A stretch of 64,000 bases of DNA from Baekduia alba (GTDB lineage Bacteria; Actinomycetota; Thermoleophilia; Solirubrobacterales; Solirubrobacteraceae). Position 1 is the stretch's first letter, and each line of letters starts with the position of its first letter. The stretch is taken from the NCBI RefSeq assembly GCF_028416635.1, contig NZ_CP114013.1, positions 1 through 64,000 of the forward strand. The letters run 5' to 3'. The translations under genes were made by a program, and so were the position numbers. Shown piece by piece: positions 55,333 to 63,020 of the stretch. The notes beneath the pieces are model-generated. The model was given only the letters and a program-made list of their open reading frames with translations, searched no databases and was not told where the DNA came from.

Positions 55333-55917
55333 ATGACCACGTTCTCTGACCTGCAGCTCGACGCCTTGCGCGAGCTCGCCAACATCGGCTCCGGCAACGC
55401 CGGCACCGCGCTCAGCTCGATGCTCGGCAAGCCCGTCGACATCTCGGTGCCGACGGCCGCCGCCCTGCCCCTGGCCGAGGCGGTCGCCATCGCCGGCGCG
55501 CCCGACGAGCTGCGCTACGGCGTCGTCGTCCCCGTCGTCGGCGACTTCGAGGCGATCGTCGTCCTGCTGTTCCCCGAGAGCGACGCGCGGAAGCTGTGCG
55601 GCATCTACGGCATCGAGCCCTCCACGCCGGACGGCAACTCGATGCTCGGCGAGGTCGGCAACATCCTCGGGACCAACTACATCAACGTGCTCGCCCAGAT
55701 GGTGGACATGTCGCTCGAGCCCGCGCCCCCGCAGGTCGTCGAGGACATGCTCGGCTCGATCCTGTCGTCGGTCCTGATCGGCCGCGGCGACGACATCGAC
55801 GAGGCGCTGATCCTCGACTCGAACCTCCTCGTCGAGGAGGAGCAGTGCAGCCTGTCCTTCCTGCTCCTGCCCAACCACGGCGGGATCAAGCAGCTGCTGG
55901 GGCGGCTCGGCCTCTAG
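55333..55917 (+). CDS. cheC: CheY-P phosphatase CheC
   Basis: A 194-residue phosphatase of the CheC/CheX/FliY family. Both active-site E-x-x-N motifs are present: E14/N17 in LRELANIGSGNAGTAL and the second in MLGEVGNILGTNYIN. This bacterium shows no CheZ here, so CheC and FliY are the likely CheY-P sinks. It lies 2 bp before cheD, its usual partner. Confidence 0.93.
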   Translation: MTTFSDLQLDALRELANIGSGNAGTALSSMLGKPVDISVPTAAALPLAEAVAIAGAPDELRYGVVVPVVGDFEAIVVLLFPESDARKLCGIYGIEPSTPDGNSMLGEVGNILGTNYINVLAQMVDMSLEPAPPQVVEDMLGSILSSVLIGRGDDIDEALILDSNLLVEEEQCSLSFLLLPNHGGIKQLLGRLGL

Positions 55918-55919
55918 CC

Positions 55920-56429
55920 ATGGAGACCGTCGTCCGCATGGGCGAGGCATCCGCCTCCAACACGTCGGGAGACGTGCTCGCGTGCATCGGCCTGGGCTCG
56001 TGCATCGGGCTCGCGCTCGTCGACCGCGGCAAGGGCGTCGCCGCGCTGGCGCACGTCATGCTGCCGGAGGCGGCGCAGGCCGATCCGCCGCAGCCGCACA
56101 AGTTCGCCGATCTCGCGGTGCCCGCGCTGATCGACCTCGTGCTCGCGCACGGGGCGTCGCGGACGCGCGTCGAGGCCGCCATGGTCGGCGGCGCCGCCAT
56201 GTTCCAGTTCGGCGGCAGCGGCCAGGACATCGGGCAGCGCAACGCGCAGGCCGTCGCGCGGCTGCTCGACCGCGCCCGGATCCCGGTCCGCGCGACCGAG
56301 ACGGGTGGCTCCAAGGGCCGCACGATCCGCGTCAGCGTCGGCGCGGACATCTCCATCACCGTCCGAGAGGCCGGCGGGTCCGAGGCGCAGCTCCTCGGGA
56401 CCTCGGCCGGAAAGGCCGTACTGGCATGA
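55920..56429 (+). CDS. cheD: Chemoreceptor glutamine deamidase CheD
   Basis: Deamidates receptor glutamines and stimulates CheC, 169 residues. The catalytic triad is visible: C28 in IGLGSCIGLAL, H45 in LAHVMLPE and Thr in ATETGGSKGR. The family core VEAAMVGGAAMFQFGGSGQDIGQRNAQAVARLL is also clear. It overlaps fliM by 4 bp. Confidence 0.94.
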   Translation: METVVRMGEASASNTSGDVLACIGLGSCIGLALVDRGKGVAALAHVMLPEAAQADPPQPHKFADLAVPALIDLVLAHGASRTRVEAAMVGGAAMFQFGGSGQDIGQRNAQAVARLLDRARIPVRATETGGSKGRTIRVSVGADISITVREAGGSEAQLLGTSAGKAVLA

Positions 56430-57403
56430 GCGGGTTCCTCGACGCCAACGAGATCGAGAAGCTCTTCGCGCGGGCGAGCGAGGGCAACATGCCGGTGGAG
56501 TCGGAGGAGCGCCAGGGCCGCCGTGCCCGCTGGCTGCGCACCGTCGACTTCACCCGGCCGACGAAGTTCACCACCGACCAGGAGCGGCGGATCCGCCGCG
56601 CCATGGACACCTTCACCGAGCGCGCGAGCACGCGCCTGGTCGCCGAGCACCGCACGGCGATCGAGATGGAGGTCATCGACGTCGGGCAGTTCACCTGGGC
56701 CAACGCGTTCGCGCAGGTCCCGGACCACTCCGTCCACATCCAGATCGACACGGCGCCCCACGACGGCCGCATGCTGCTCAGCGCCGAGCTGCCCGTGGTC
56801 CTCGTCGCGCTCGAGCGGATGCTCGGCGGGCGCCCGGAGTCGGCGCAGCGCGACCGCGAGCTCACCGACATCGACCTGATGGTCGTGCAGCGGATGTTCG
56901 GCACGATCGTCGAGGCCCTGTCGTCGGTCTGGTTCGACGTCTCCGAGATGACGTTGAACATCGCGATGGTCGACACGCAGAGCGAGACGGTCCAGGTCGC
57001 CGCCGGCTCCGAGCCGACGCTCGCGCTGACGCTCGAGGCCCGCCTCGACGGCCTGTCGTCGACGATGACGCTGCTGATCCCGTACGCGGCCATCGCACCG
57101 GTCGCGTCGGCGTTCTCGCGCCACGACGAGGAGATCAAGGTCCGCGACGAGGTCACCGCCGCGGCCGTCAACCAGGGCCTCAGCCACGTCGAGGTCTCGC
57201 TGCGCGCCGAGGTCGCCGACACGCACCTGACGCTCGACGAGATCCTGCACCTCAAGCCCGGCGACGTCATCCGCCTCGACGCCGGCGCCGACGCCGAGCT
57301 CACCCTCTTCGCCGACCGCACCCCCGTGCACCACGCGCGTGGCGGCCGCAGCGGCCAGCACCGCGCCGTCCAGATCACCGGCCCCGTGGAGCTCGCCCCA
57401 TGA
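56426..57403 (+). CDS. fliM: Flagellar motor switch protein FliM
   Basis: Switch protein that binds CheY-P, 325 residues. The N-terminal CheY-binding peptide appears as FLDANEIEKLF. The middle CheC-like domain has TVDFTRPTKFTTDQERRIRRAMDTFTERASTRL and LTDIDLMVVQRMFGTIVEALSSVW, and the C-terminal SpoA domain has VEVSLRAEVADTHLTLDEILHLKPGDVIRLDAGADAELTLFADRTPVHHARGG. It is in the chemotaxis operon between cheD and fliY. Confidence 0.95.
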   Translation: MSGFLDANEIEKLFARASEGNMPVESEERQGRRARWLRTVDFTRPTKFTTDQERRIRRAMDTFTERASTRLVAEHRTAIEMEVIDVGQFTWANAFAQVPDHSVHIQIDTAPHDGRMLLSAELPVVLVALERMLGGRPESAQRDRELTDIDLMVVQRMFGTIVEALSSVWFDVSEMTLNIAMVDTQSETVQVAAGSEPTLALTLEARLDGLSSTMTLLIPYAAIAPVASAFSRHDEEIKVRDEVTAAAVNQGLSHVEVSLRAEVADTHLTLDEILHLKPGDVIRLDAGADAELTLFADRTPVHHARGGRSGQHRAVQITGPVELAP

Positions 57404-57440
57404 CTTCCGTCCTTCGGACCTCTGCCATGAGGTACCAGCG

Positions 57441-58316
57441 ATGAACGCCGAGCAGGCACTGCTGCGCCTGGGCGCCTCCACCTCGGAGGCGGTCCAGGGC
57501 GTCCTGCAGATGTTCTCCCCGACGGGCGTCGCGCCGGGCACCGTGCGCGTCGTGCCGCCGGAGGAGTCGCCCTTCGCCGACGCGATGTTCCCGGCGATCG
57601 CCGCGGACGTCGCCTACGTCGACGGCGTGACCGGCGGCAACGTGATGGTCATCGGCATCGAGGGCGCGCGCCGCCTGGCCGCGGCCATGATGGGGATGGA
57701 CCCCAACGACGTCGAGGCCGGAGGCGAGCTGTCGGAGCTGGAGTTCAGCGCCGTCGGCGAGGCGATGAACCAGATGATGTCGGCGGCCGCGATGGCCACC
57801 AGCAAGGTGCTCGACGAAGAGGTCGAGATCGCGCCGCCCGACGTCCGCCAGCTCGACGACGCGAACTCCGGCGGCGAGGGCTGGGAGCACCCCGGCCACG
57901 CCACGGCCGTCACGTTCACGTTCTGCGGCGCGCCCTGCCTGCTCGTGCAGCTGGTGCCCAACGCGTTCATCGTGCGCATGACGCGCGCGCTGGACGAGAT
58001 GACCGAGAGCCACGACGACGCGCCGCTCGGCGACGCCCTGCGCGACATCAGCGTCCGCGTCTGGGCCGAGCTGGGCCGGACGCGGATGCCGTCGGGCCGG
58101 ATCGTCGCGCTGCCCGCGGGCGCGGTCGTCGAGCTCGACCGCGAGGTCGAGGCCCCGATCGACCTCTACGCCGACGGCATGCGCTTCGCGACCGGCCGGC
58201 TGATGGTCACCGAGGACGGCGGGCTCGCCGTCCGCGTCGAGTCGGTGCTCGGCGCCAGCAGTCCCCCTTCTTCTCCCACGCCCCCCGAAAACACCCCCAC
58301 GGAGGTTCCAGTCTGA
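57441..58316 (+). CDS. fliY: FliY-type switch protein (CheC-like phosphatase domain plus FliN domain)
   Basis: A 291-residue switch protein. The N-terminal CheC-like part (about 1-200) retains one clear E-x-x-N phosphatase motif in FSAVGEAMNQMMSAAA. The C-terminal SpoA/FliN domain (about 205-275) reads ISVRVWAELGRTRMPSGRIVALPAGAVVELDREVEAPIDLYADGMRFATGRLMVTEDGGLAVRVESV. A Pro/Ser tail follows. It probably both completes the C-ring and dephosphorylates CheY-P. A separate short FliN is encoded at 60916. It overlaps cheY by one base. Confidence 0.88.
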   Translation: MNAEQALLRLGASTSEAVQGVLQMFSPTGVAPGTVRVVPPEESPFADAMFPAIAADVAYVDGVTGGNVMVIGIEGARRLAAAMMGMDPNDVEAGGELSELEFSAVGEAMNQMMSAAAMATSKVLDEEVEIAPPDVRQLDDANSGGEGWEHPGHATAVTFTFCGAPCLLVQLVPNAFIVRMTRALDEMTESHDDAPLGDALRDISVRVWAELGRTRMPSGRIVALPAGAVVELDREVEAPIDLYADGMRFATGRLMVTEDGGLAVRVESVLGASSPPSSPTPPENTPTEVPV

Positions 58317-58675
58317 TGGCTCGCGTGCTCGTCGTAGATGACGCCGCGTTCATGCGGAAGATGGTCACCGACGCCCTCAGCGGCGGCGGCCACGAGATCG
58401 TTGGCGAGGCCGCCAACGGCGCCGAGGCGGTGCAGCGCTTCCAGGAGCTGCGCCCCGATGTCATGACGCTCGACATCACCATGCCCGAGAAGGACGGCCT
58501 GACCGCCCTCAAGGAGATCATCGCCGTCGATCCCGGCGCGAAGGTCGTGATGTGCTCGGCCCTGGGCCAGGAGTCCAAGGTGCTCGAGTCGATCAAGCTC
58601 GGCGCGAAGGACTTCGTCGTCAAGCCGTTCCAGGCCGACCGCGTGCTCTCCGCGATCGACAAGGCGCTGGGCTAA
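58316..58675 (+). CDS. cheY: Chemotaxis response regulator CheY
   Basis: Single-domain receiver, 119 residues. Acidic pocket D8/D9, phospho-acceptor D53 in MTLDITMPEKDG, Thr/Ser in MCSALGQ and Lys in FVVKPF are all present. It signals from CheA to FliM/FliY. It is the last gene of the chemotaxis operon; motA follows 61 bp later with its own promoter. Confidence 0.95.
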   Translation: MARVLVVDDAAFMRKMVTDALSGGGHEIVGEAANGAEAVQRFQELRPDVMTLDITMPEKDGLTALKEIIAVDPGAKVVMCSALGQESKVLESIKLGAKDFVVKPFQADRVLSAIDKALG

Positions 58676-58696
58676 GTCCCGGCGCCAACAACTGGC

Positions 58697-58723
58697 TGAA
58701 GACCGGTCATCAGCGGCCGACCA
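58697..58723 (+). promoter_or_regulatory. Sigma-28-type promoter for motA-motB-fliL-fliN
   Basis: TGAAGACC (58697-58704), 11 bp, GCCGACCA (58716-58723), 13 bp before the motA ATG. Spacing is exact; the -10 matches at 6 of 8. Confidence 0.7.
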
Positions 58724-58736
58724 CTAGAGAGAACCC

Positions 58737-59558
58737 ATGAAGGCCGCTACCGCAATCGGAATCGGAATCGCTGCTGCCGCCATCATCATGGCCGGCATCA
58801 TGGAGGGCGTCGCGCCGCCGATGCTCCTCAACATCAACGCCCTGATCCTCGTGCTGGGCGGGACGGCCGGCGCGGTGTTCGGCGGCGTGGGGATGAAGCG
58901 CTTCATGATGATCCCCAAGCTGTACATGAAGGCCATCATGGGCGAGCAGCCCGACCTGGGCGTGCGCGTGAAGACCCTCGTGAGCTTCGCCGAGCGGGCC
59001 CGCAAGGACGGCCTGCTCGCGCTCGAGGAGGAGATCGAGGCGATCGAAGAGCCGTTCATGCGCAAGGGCATGCAGCTGATCGTCGACGGCACCGACCCGG
59101 ACCTCCTGCGGGAGATCCTGGACGCGGAGATCGACGCGATGGCCGCGCGCCACAAGCTCGGCTCCTCGGTCTTCGAGAAGGCCGGCGGCCTGGCCCCGAC
59201 CATCGGCGTGCTCGGCACCGTCGTCTCGCTGGTGCACGTGCTCTCCAACCTGAGCGCGCCCGAGACGCTCGGCCCCGCGATCTCCGGCGCGTTCATCGCG
59301 ACGCTGTACGGCGTCGGCTCAGCCAACGTCGTGTACCTGCCGGTGTGCTACTCGCTGCAGATGCAGAGCCAGAAGGAGGTCGACGAGCGCTCGCTGGTGC
59401 TCGAGGGCATCCTGGCGATCCAGGCGGGCGACAACCCGCGCATGGTCCAGCAGAAGCTCCTCAGCTACCTCTCCCCGGACGAGCGCGCAGTGGTCGAGGC
59501 CGGCGACGCCAAGGCCGAGCTGAAGGCCGTCGACGGCGGCGCTGCGCAGGCCGCGTAA
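58737..59558 (+). CDS. motA: Flagellar stator protein MotA
   Basis: Ion-channel stator subunit, 273 residues, with four membrane helices (near 7-25, 32-52, 145-170 and 180-205). Signatures are GGTAGAVFGGVGMKRF, the cytoplasmic loop with torque residues (VSFAERARKDGLLALEEE) and KAGGLAPTIGVLGTVVSLVHVL followed by AISGAFIATLYGVGSANVVYLP. It pairs with MotB encoded 6 bp later. An Ala-rich tail ends the protein. Confidence 0.95.
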   Translation: MKAATAIGIGIAAAAIIMAGIMEGVAPPMLLNINALILVLGGTAGAVFGGVGMKRFMMIPKLYMKAIMGEQPDLGVRVKTLVSFAERARKDGLLALEEEIEAIEEPFMRKGMQLIVDGTDPDLLREILDAEIDAMAARHKLGSSVFEKAGGLAPTIGVLGTVVSLVHVLSNLSAPETLGPAISGAFIATLYGVGSANVVYLPVCYSLQMQSQKEVDERSLVLEGILAIQAGDNPRMVQQKLLSYLSPDERAVVEAGDAKAELKAVDGGAAQAA

Positions 59559-59564
59559 GGGTGG

Positions 59565-60449
59565 GTGGGTCCGATTTCCGGGCACGGCGGCAAGAAGAAG
59601 AAGCGCGGCGACGACCACGGCGACCATCCCGACGAGCGCTGGCTGGTCACCTACGCCGACCTGATGACGCTGCTCGTGGCGCTCTTCATGGTCCTGTTCT
59701 CGATCTCGTCGGTGAACAAGTCCAAGCTGGAGTCGCTGCAGCACTCGCTCCAGGACGCGTTCAGCGGCAAGGTGCTGCCGGGCGGCCAGTCCATCAAGGA
59801 GTCGGGCGGCGTGATGAACATCAAGACGCCGTCTGCGTCGCCCAAGGAGTCCAGCCTGCAGCCGTTCGTCGGCTCGCCGAAGGACGACTCGGTGTCCAAG
59901 ACCAAGACGGGCGCCCAGGGCAACGCCGAGGAGCAGGCCTTCGAGAAGCTCAAGAAGCAGCTCGACTCGGTCGCCACCAAGCAGGGGCTCTCGGGCAAGA
60001 TCAAGGTCACGGTCACCGACGAGGGGCTGCTGATCCGGCTGCTGACCGACAAGCTGCTGTTCGACAGCGGCTCGGCCACGCCGCGCCCGCCGTCGCTGCC
60101 GCTGCTCAAGGACGTCGCGCACCTCCTCTCGGCCACGCAGGCCGACCACCAGCTGATCGTCTCGGGCAACACCGACAACCAGCCGATCAGCAGCGGCCAG
60201 TTCCGGGACAACCTCGCGCTGTCCACCGAGCGCGCCAACGCGATCTTCCGCACCTTCGCGCAGGACGGCATCTCGCCGCTGCGCATGACCGCCGCCGGCC
60301 GCGGCGCCTACTCGCCCGTGGCCACCAACAAGACCGACGCCGGACGCTCGCTGAACCGCCGCGTGGAGATCCTCGTGCCGCGCATCACCAGCGTCTCCAA
60401 GACCTCCCAGATCCCGTCCATCAAGCCGAACTTCGCTCCCACCAAATGA
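59565..60449 (+). CDS. motB: Flagellar stator protein MotB
   Basis: Peptidoglycan-anchored stator subunit, 294 residues. The Lys-rich cytoplasmic N-terminus is followed by the helix WLVTYADLMTLLVALFMVLFSISSVN with the ion-binding Asp in YADLM. The periplasmic OmpA-like domain (about 145-275) contains LLFDSGSATPRP, SGNTDNQPISSGQFRDNLALSTERANAIF and LNRRVEI. Start GTG 59565 follows a G-rich RBS (AAGGGTGGGTGG). It overlaps fliL by 4 bp. Confidence 0.94.
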   Translation: MGPISGHGGKKKKRGDDHGDHPDERWLVTYADLMTLLVALFMVLFSISSVNKSKLESLQHSLQDAFSGKVLPGGQSIKESGGVMNIKTPSASPKESSLQPFVGSPKDDSVSKTKTGAQGNAEEQAFEKLKKQLDSVATKQGLSGKIKVTVTDEGLLIRLLTDKLLFDSGSATPRPPSLPLLKDVAHLLSATQADHQLIVSGNTDNQPISSGQFRDNLALSTERANAIFRTFAQDGISPLRMTAAGRGAYSPVATNKTDAGRSLNRRVEILVPRITSVSKTSQIPSIKPNFAPTK

Positions 60450-60904
60450 AGAACATCAAGATCATCATCCCCGTCCTGCTGCTCGTGGTGGGCGGCGTCT
60501 ACAAGTTCGTCCTGGCGCCCAAGCCGGTCGTGCCCAAGCCAAAGGTCTCGGGCGAGGTGTACGTGATGCCCAAGGACTTCCTGATCAACCTCAAGGCGGG
60601 CAAGTTCGCCAAGCTCAACGCCGCGCTGGTCCTCAAGGAGGGCTACCTGGCCGAGGCGGTCAAGAAGGCCGCGGCCGCGTCGGGCGAGAAGGAGGCGGGC
60701 CAGCCGCCGACCGGCTACGGCACGCTGCCCCAGGAGGCCGTGGTCCGCGCGATCATCACCGACTCGCTCACCGACGAGCCGGCCGGCCGCCTGACCCGCG
60801 AGAAGTCGCGCGTCAAGCTCCAGAAGTCCGTGCTCAAGCGGATCGAGCACGAGACCGACATCGACGTCGAGGACGTCCTCTTCACGGACCTCGCGGTCCA
60901 ATAA
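60446..60904 (+). CDS. fliL: Flagellar basal body-associated protein FliL
   Basis: Stator-associated membrane protein, 152 residues: an N-terminal helix (about 4-22, IKIIIPVLLLVVGGVYKFVLA), then a periplasmic domain with FLINLKAGKFAKLNAALVLKEGY and a C-terminal VKLQKSVLKRIEHETDIDVEDVLFTDLAVQ that fits the FliL ending. It overlaps motB and lies 11 bp before fliN. Confidence 0.9.
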   Translation: MKNIKIIIPVLLLVVGGVYKFVLAPKPVVPKPKVSGEVYVMPKDFLINLKAGKFAKLNAALVLKEGYLAEAVKKAAAASGEKEAGQPPTGYGTLPQEAVVRAIITDSLTDEPAGRLTREKSRVKLQKSVLKRIEHETDIDVEDVLFTDLAVQ

Positions 60905-60915
60905 GGAGCATCACC

Positions 60916-61308
60916 ATGACCGACGTCGAGTTCACCCCGCTGCCCGAAGGGGCGGGCGGAGCCCACGCCGCGGCGATCGCCGGCGACGCCGACCTCACGC
61001 GCCTCACCGACGTGACGGTCGAGCTGACCGTCGAGGTCGGCCGCACGCACATGTCGCTGGGCGAGACCATGAGCCTCGGCCAGGGCTCGGTCGTCACGCT
61101 CGACCGCCTGGCGGACAAGCCCGTCGACCTGCTCGTCAACGGGCGCCCCATCGCCCGGGGCGAGGTCGTCGTCATCGACGAGCAGTTCGGGCTGCGCATC
61201 ACCGAGGTCAACGGCGCGGAGCGCAGCGCCGCGGGCGCCGTCGCGGCGTTCGAGCCCGAAGCCCTCGGCGCCGGCGACGTCCCGCCGGCGTTCCCCGAAG
61301 CGGCCTGA
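60916..61308 (+). CDS. fliN: Flagellar motor switch protein FliN
   Basis: Short switch protein of 130 residues with a complete SpoA domain (about 32-100): LTDVTVELTVEVGRTHMSLGETMSLGQGSVVTLDRLADKPVDLLVNGRPIARGEVVVIDEQFGLRITEV. It is the classical FliN in addition to the FliY-type protein at 57441. It is the last gene of the mot operon, with a hairpin terminator 50 bp later. Confidence 0.93.
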   Translation: MTDVEFTPLPEGAGGAHAAAIAGDADLTRLTDVTVELTVEVGRTHMSLGETMSLGQGSVVTLDRLADKPVDLLVNGRPIARGEVVVIDEQFGLRITEVNGAERSAAGAVAAFEPEALGAGDVPPAFPEAA

Positions 61309-61325
61309 GCGACGCCGAGCTGGCG

Positions 61326-61345
61326 AGCGAGCCGCCAGGCGAGCT
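61326..61345 (-). repeat. 20-bp dispersed repeat, copy 2
   Basis: Reverse complement of the 20-mer at 19299-19318, identical over all 20 bases. It lies in a segment of nested inverted repeats (TGGCG/CGCCA; AGCGAG/CTCGCT) in the 181-bp gap between fliN and fliO. Confidence 0.45.
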
Positions 61346-61358
61346 CGCTTAAGGCAAG

Positions 61359-61375
61359 CTCGCCCTCTGGGCGAG
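61359..61375 (+). terminator. Terminator-like hairpin after fliN
   Basis: CTCGCCC-TCT-GGGCGAG is a perfect 7-bp GC-rich stem followed by TCTTC. It ends the motA-fliN operon and precedes the fliO promoter by about 40 bp. Confidence 0.6.
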
Positions 61376-61416
61376 TCTTCGCCCGGACGCCTCGAACGGT
61401 CGTCCAGACTCGTCCC

Positions 61417-61443
61417 TCAAGTCCACCACGCGCAGGCCGATCT
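61417..61443 (+). promoter_or_regulatory. Sigma-28-type promoter for the fliO-P-Q-R-flhB operon
   Basis: TCAAGTCC (61417-61424), 11 bp, GCCGATCT (61436-61443), 47 bp before the fliO GTG. The -10 matches GCCGATAA at 6 of 8 and the spacing is exact. Confidence 0.8.
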
Positions 61444-61489
61444 AAGGACTGGCTGGTCGTCCCTCCCGACCTACCGCGAGTCCCTCCAA

Positions 61490-62077
61490 GTGAAGCCATA
61501 TCGTGCCCTCACGGCCGTTCTCACGGCCGCACTCCTCTGCGTCCTCCTGGCGCCCACCCTCGCGGTGGCGGCCGGCAAGGACACCTACGGCGAGAACACG
61601 CCGCTCAACCTCCCGAGCGACTCCTCGGCGCAGACCGCGTCGTCGGTCGGCTCCAACGGCGGCGGCCTGGCCCGCACGTTCATCGGCCTCGCGGTCGTCG
61701 TGGCCGTGATCTACGGCCTGACCTGGGTGCTGCGCCAGATGAAGAAGTCGTCCTCCGGCGAGCTCGACGCCCACGGCATCGGCCTCAGCACCGAGGCGTC
61801 GATGCCGCTGGGCCCCAACCGCTCGGTCCACCTGATCCGCGCCGGCCGCGAGCTCGTGCTCGTCGGCAGCGCCGAGCACGGCATCGTGCCGATCCGGACC
61901 TACACCGAGGACGAGGCGCTGTCGCTCGGCCTCCTGTCGCACCCGCAGCTCGGCGCCGGCGACGACATCGACGGCGACGCCAAGCCGCGGGTGGGTGGGT
62001 CCGGTTCCCCCGCCGGCAAGGCCAAGCTCCTCTTCAGCGACACGCTCGAGAAGCTTCGCGACCGGACGGCGCGCTGA
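61490..62077 (+). CDS. fliO: Flagellar biosynthesis protein FliO
   Basis: Assembly factor for the FliP/Q/R export gate, 195 residues. A hydrophobic signal-like helix (about 7-27) is followed by a periplasmic Ser/Gly stretch, a transmembrane helix (about 60-80, TFIGLAVVVAVIYGLTWVLRQM) and a cytoplasmic domain with STEASMPLGPNRSVHLIRAGRELVLVGSAEHGIVPIRTY, the FliO signature. GTG at 61490. It overlaps fliP by one base. Confidence 0.88.
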   Translation: MKPYRALTAVLTAALLCVLLAPTLAVAAGKDTYGENTPLNLPSDSSAQTASSVGSNGGGLARTFIGLAVVVAVIYGLTWVLRQMKKSSSGELDAHGIGLSTEASMPLGPNRSVHLIRAGRELVLVGSAEHGIVPIRTYTEDEALSLGLLSHPQLGAGDDIDGDAKPRVGGSGSPAGKAKLLFSDTLEKLRDRTAR

Positions 62078-62751
62078 TGGTCTCCGCGACGATCTCCGCC
62101 GCCACCCAGAACGGCATCAGCGCCGACGGCGACAACGCCGTCCAGCTGCTGATCCTCGTCGGGGCGGTCACGCTCGTCCCGGCGCTGCTGTTCTGCGTCA
62201 CGGGCTTCACGCGGATCCTCGTCGTCCTCGGCTTCATCCGCACCGGCTTGGGCACCCCGACGGCGCCGCCGAACCAGGTCCTGGTCGGCATCGCGCTGTT
62301 CCTCACCATCTTCGTGATGGCGCCGACTTTCACCCAGGTCAAGAAGGACGCCATCGACCCGCTGGCCAAGCACCAGATCACGCAGGCCGAGGCGCTGGAC
62401 CGCGGCCAGAAGCCGCTGCGCGAGTTCATGTTCCGCCAGACGCGGACCAAGGACCTCGCGCTGTTCGTGAACCTCGCGCACCTCAAGCGCCCCAAGACGC
62501 GCGCCGACGTCCCGACCTACGTCCTGATCCCCGCGTTCATCATCTCGGAGCTCAAGACGGCGTTCCAGATCGGCTTCCTCATCTTCCTGCCGTTCCTGGT
62601 GATCGACCTGGTGGTCAGCTCCACCCTCATGTCCATGGGCATGATGATGCTGCCACCCGCGTTCATCAGCCTGCCCTTCAAGATCCTGCTCTTCGTCCTC
62701 GTGGACGGCTGGGACTTGATCACCCGCTCGCTCGTGGAGTCGTTCCACTGA
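62077..62751 (+). CDS. fliP: Flagellar export gate protein FliP
   Basis: Core export-gate membrane protein, 224 residues. Motifs: LLFCVTGFTRILVVLGFIRTGLGTPTAPPNQVLVGIALFLTIFVM, MFRQTRTKDLALFVNLA, PTYVLIPAFIISELKTAFQIGFLIFLPFLVIDLVVSSTLMSMGMMMLPP and ISLPFKILLFVLVDGW. All are canonical. There is no cleavable signal peptide beyond the first helix. It overlaps fliQ by one base. Confidence 0.96.
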   Translation: MVSATISAATQNGISADGDNAVQLLILVGAVTLVPALLFCVTGFTRILVVLGFIRTGLGTPTAPPNQVLVGIALFLTIFVMAPTFTQVKKDAIDPLAKHQITQAEALDRGQKPLREFMFRQTRTKDLALFVNLAHLKRPKTRADVPTYVLIPAFIISELKTAFQIGFLIFLPFLVIDLVVSSTLMSMGMMMLPPAFISLPFKILLFVLVDGWDLITRSLVESFH

Positions 62752-63020
62752 TGGACACCGATACCGTCGTCACCCTCTCGACGCAGGCGATGAGCCTCGC
62801 GTTGAAGCTCTCGATCCCGCTGCTCGGCGTGGGCCTGATCGTGGGCGTGCTGATCTCGATCGTGCAGGCCGTCACCTCCATCCAGGAGCAGACGCTCTCG
62901 TTCATCCCGAAGGTGCTGGCGATGGCGGCCGTGCTCGTCGTCGGTGGTCCGTGGATGCTCAACCAGCTGTTGAGCTACACGTCGGAGCTGTGGACGTCGA
63001 TCCCCAACATGGTGGGGTAG
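62751..63020 (+). CDS. fliQ: Flagellar export gate protein FliQ
   Basis: An 89-residue protein with two membrane helices (LKLSIPLLGVGLIVGVLISIVQAVT and FIPKVLAMAAVLVVGGPWMLNQLLSY) and the conserved SIQEQTLSFIPK loop. It overlaps fliP and fliR by one base each. Confidence 0.95.
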   Translation: MDTDTVVTLSTQAMSLALKLSIPLLGVGLIVGVLISIVQAVTSIQEQTLSFIPKVLAMAAVLVVGGPWMLNQLLSYTSELWTSIPNMVG

